DNA of 13,983 nucleotides, taken from contig JBHHYN010000076.1 of NCBI GenBank assembly GCA_046757565.1, positions 1 to 13,983 of the forward strand, written 5' to 3'. The translations under genes and the position numbers were made by a program. The number at the start of each line of letters is the position of its first letter. The first letter of the stretch is position 1. Below are positions 13,969 through 13,983 of this stretch, in pieces. A model generated the notes under the pieces. It had not been told where the DNA came from and searched no databases. It saw nothing but the letters and a program-made list of their open reading frames with translations. The DNA comes from JBHHYN01 sp046757565. GTDB taxonomy: Bacteria; Pseudomonadota; Gammaproteobacteria; Eutrophobiales; Eutrophobiaceae.

Positions 13969-13983
13969 TTCACCACAGATATT
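13969..13983. repeat. Start of a second palindromic element, cut by the window edge
   Basis: TTCACCACAGATATT is identical to the reverse complement of the right end of the element at 11857-11901 (15 of 15) and shares 13 bases with its left arm. It lies 53 bp after the last gene's stop. The rest of the copy lies outside the window. Confidence 0.7.

Overview
The window carries twelve protein-coding genes in three blocks. It reads as chromosomal DNA from a Gram-negative proteobacterium, most likely a gammaproteobacterium able to live with little or no oxygen. The evidence is a six-gene TonB2/TtpC-type energy-transduction operon, several Sec signal peptides, an FNR/ANR-type binding site and an AorABC-type tungsten aldehyde oxidoreductase locus. 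I cannot name the genus. No RNA gene, CRISPR array or transposase gene was seen.

Block 1 (11-4993, minus strand) reads, in transcription order, DUF3450 protein, long ExbB with a periplasmic coiled-coil extension (TtpC-like), short ExbB, ExbD, TonB and a TPR protein. The genes overlap or nearly touch, so they should be one operon powering TonB-dependent outer-membrane transport. Upstream lies a textbook FNR half-site pair, TTGAT-N4-ATCAA at 5249-5262. Its centre is exactly 41.5 bp from a transcription start predicted by a TTTAAT -10 hexamer on the minus strand. This suggests the operon is switched on when oxygen is low.

Block 2 (5280-9227) starts with a plus-strand two-component pair: a MoxY-like HAMP/HisKA_3 sensor kinase and a NarL/LuxR response regulator. 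Facing it on the minus strand are a seven-bladed YVTN beta-propeller protein and a small periplasmic substrate-binding protein. Both resemble the accessory proteins found beside PQQ-dependent alcohol dehydrogenases, but the dehydrogenase and the ABC exporter are absent here. The gaps between these genes hold tandem heptamer arrays (TGAACCC, CAAGTAA, GGTTCAR and CGAGGTT types) that run into the coding ends of two genes.

Block 3 (9475-13915, plus strand) is an aldehyde:ferredoxin oxidoreductase locus: AorA (four [4Fe-4S] clusters), AorB (tungsten/pterin subunit), AorC (FAD/NAD subunit), a MoaD-like sulfur carrier and an unrecognised 95-residue protein. Electrons from aldehyde oxidation should flow AorB to AorA to AorC and on to NAD+. 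A 21-bp-arm palindrome sits between aorB and aorC, and the start of a second copy sits at the window's right edge, so the element brackets aorC, moaD and the unknown gene. A reasonable but unproven reading is that blocks 2 and 3 both serve alcohol/aldehyde metabolism.
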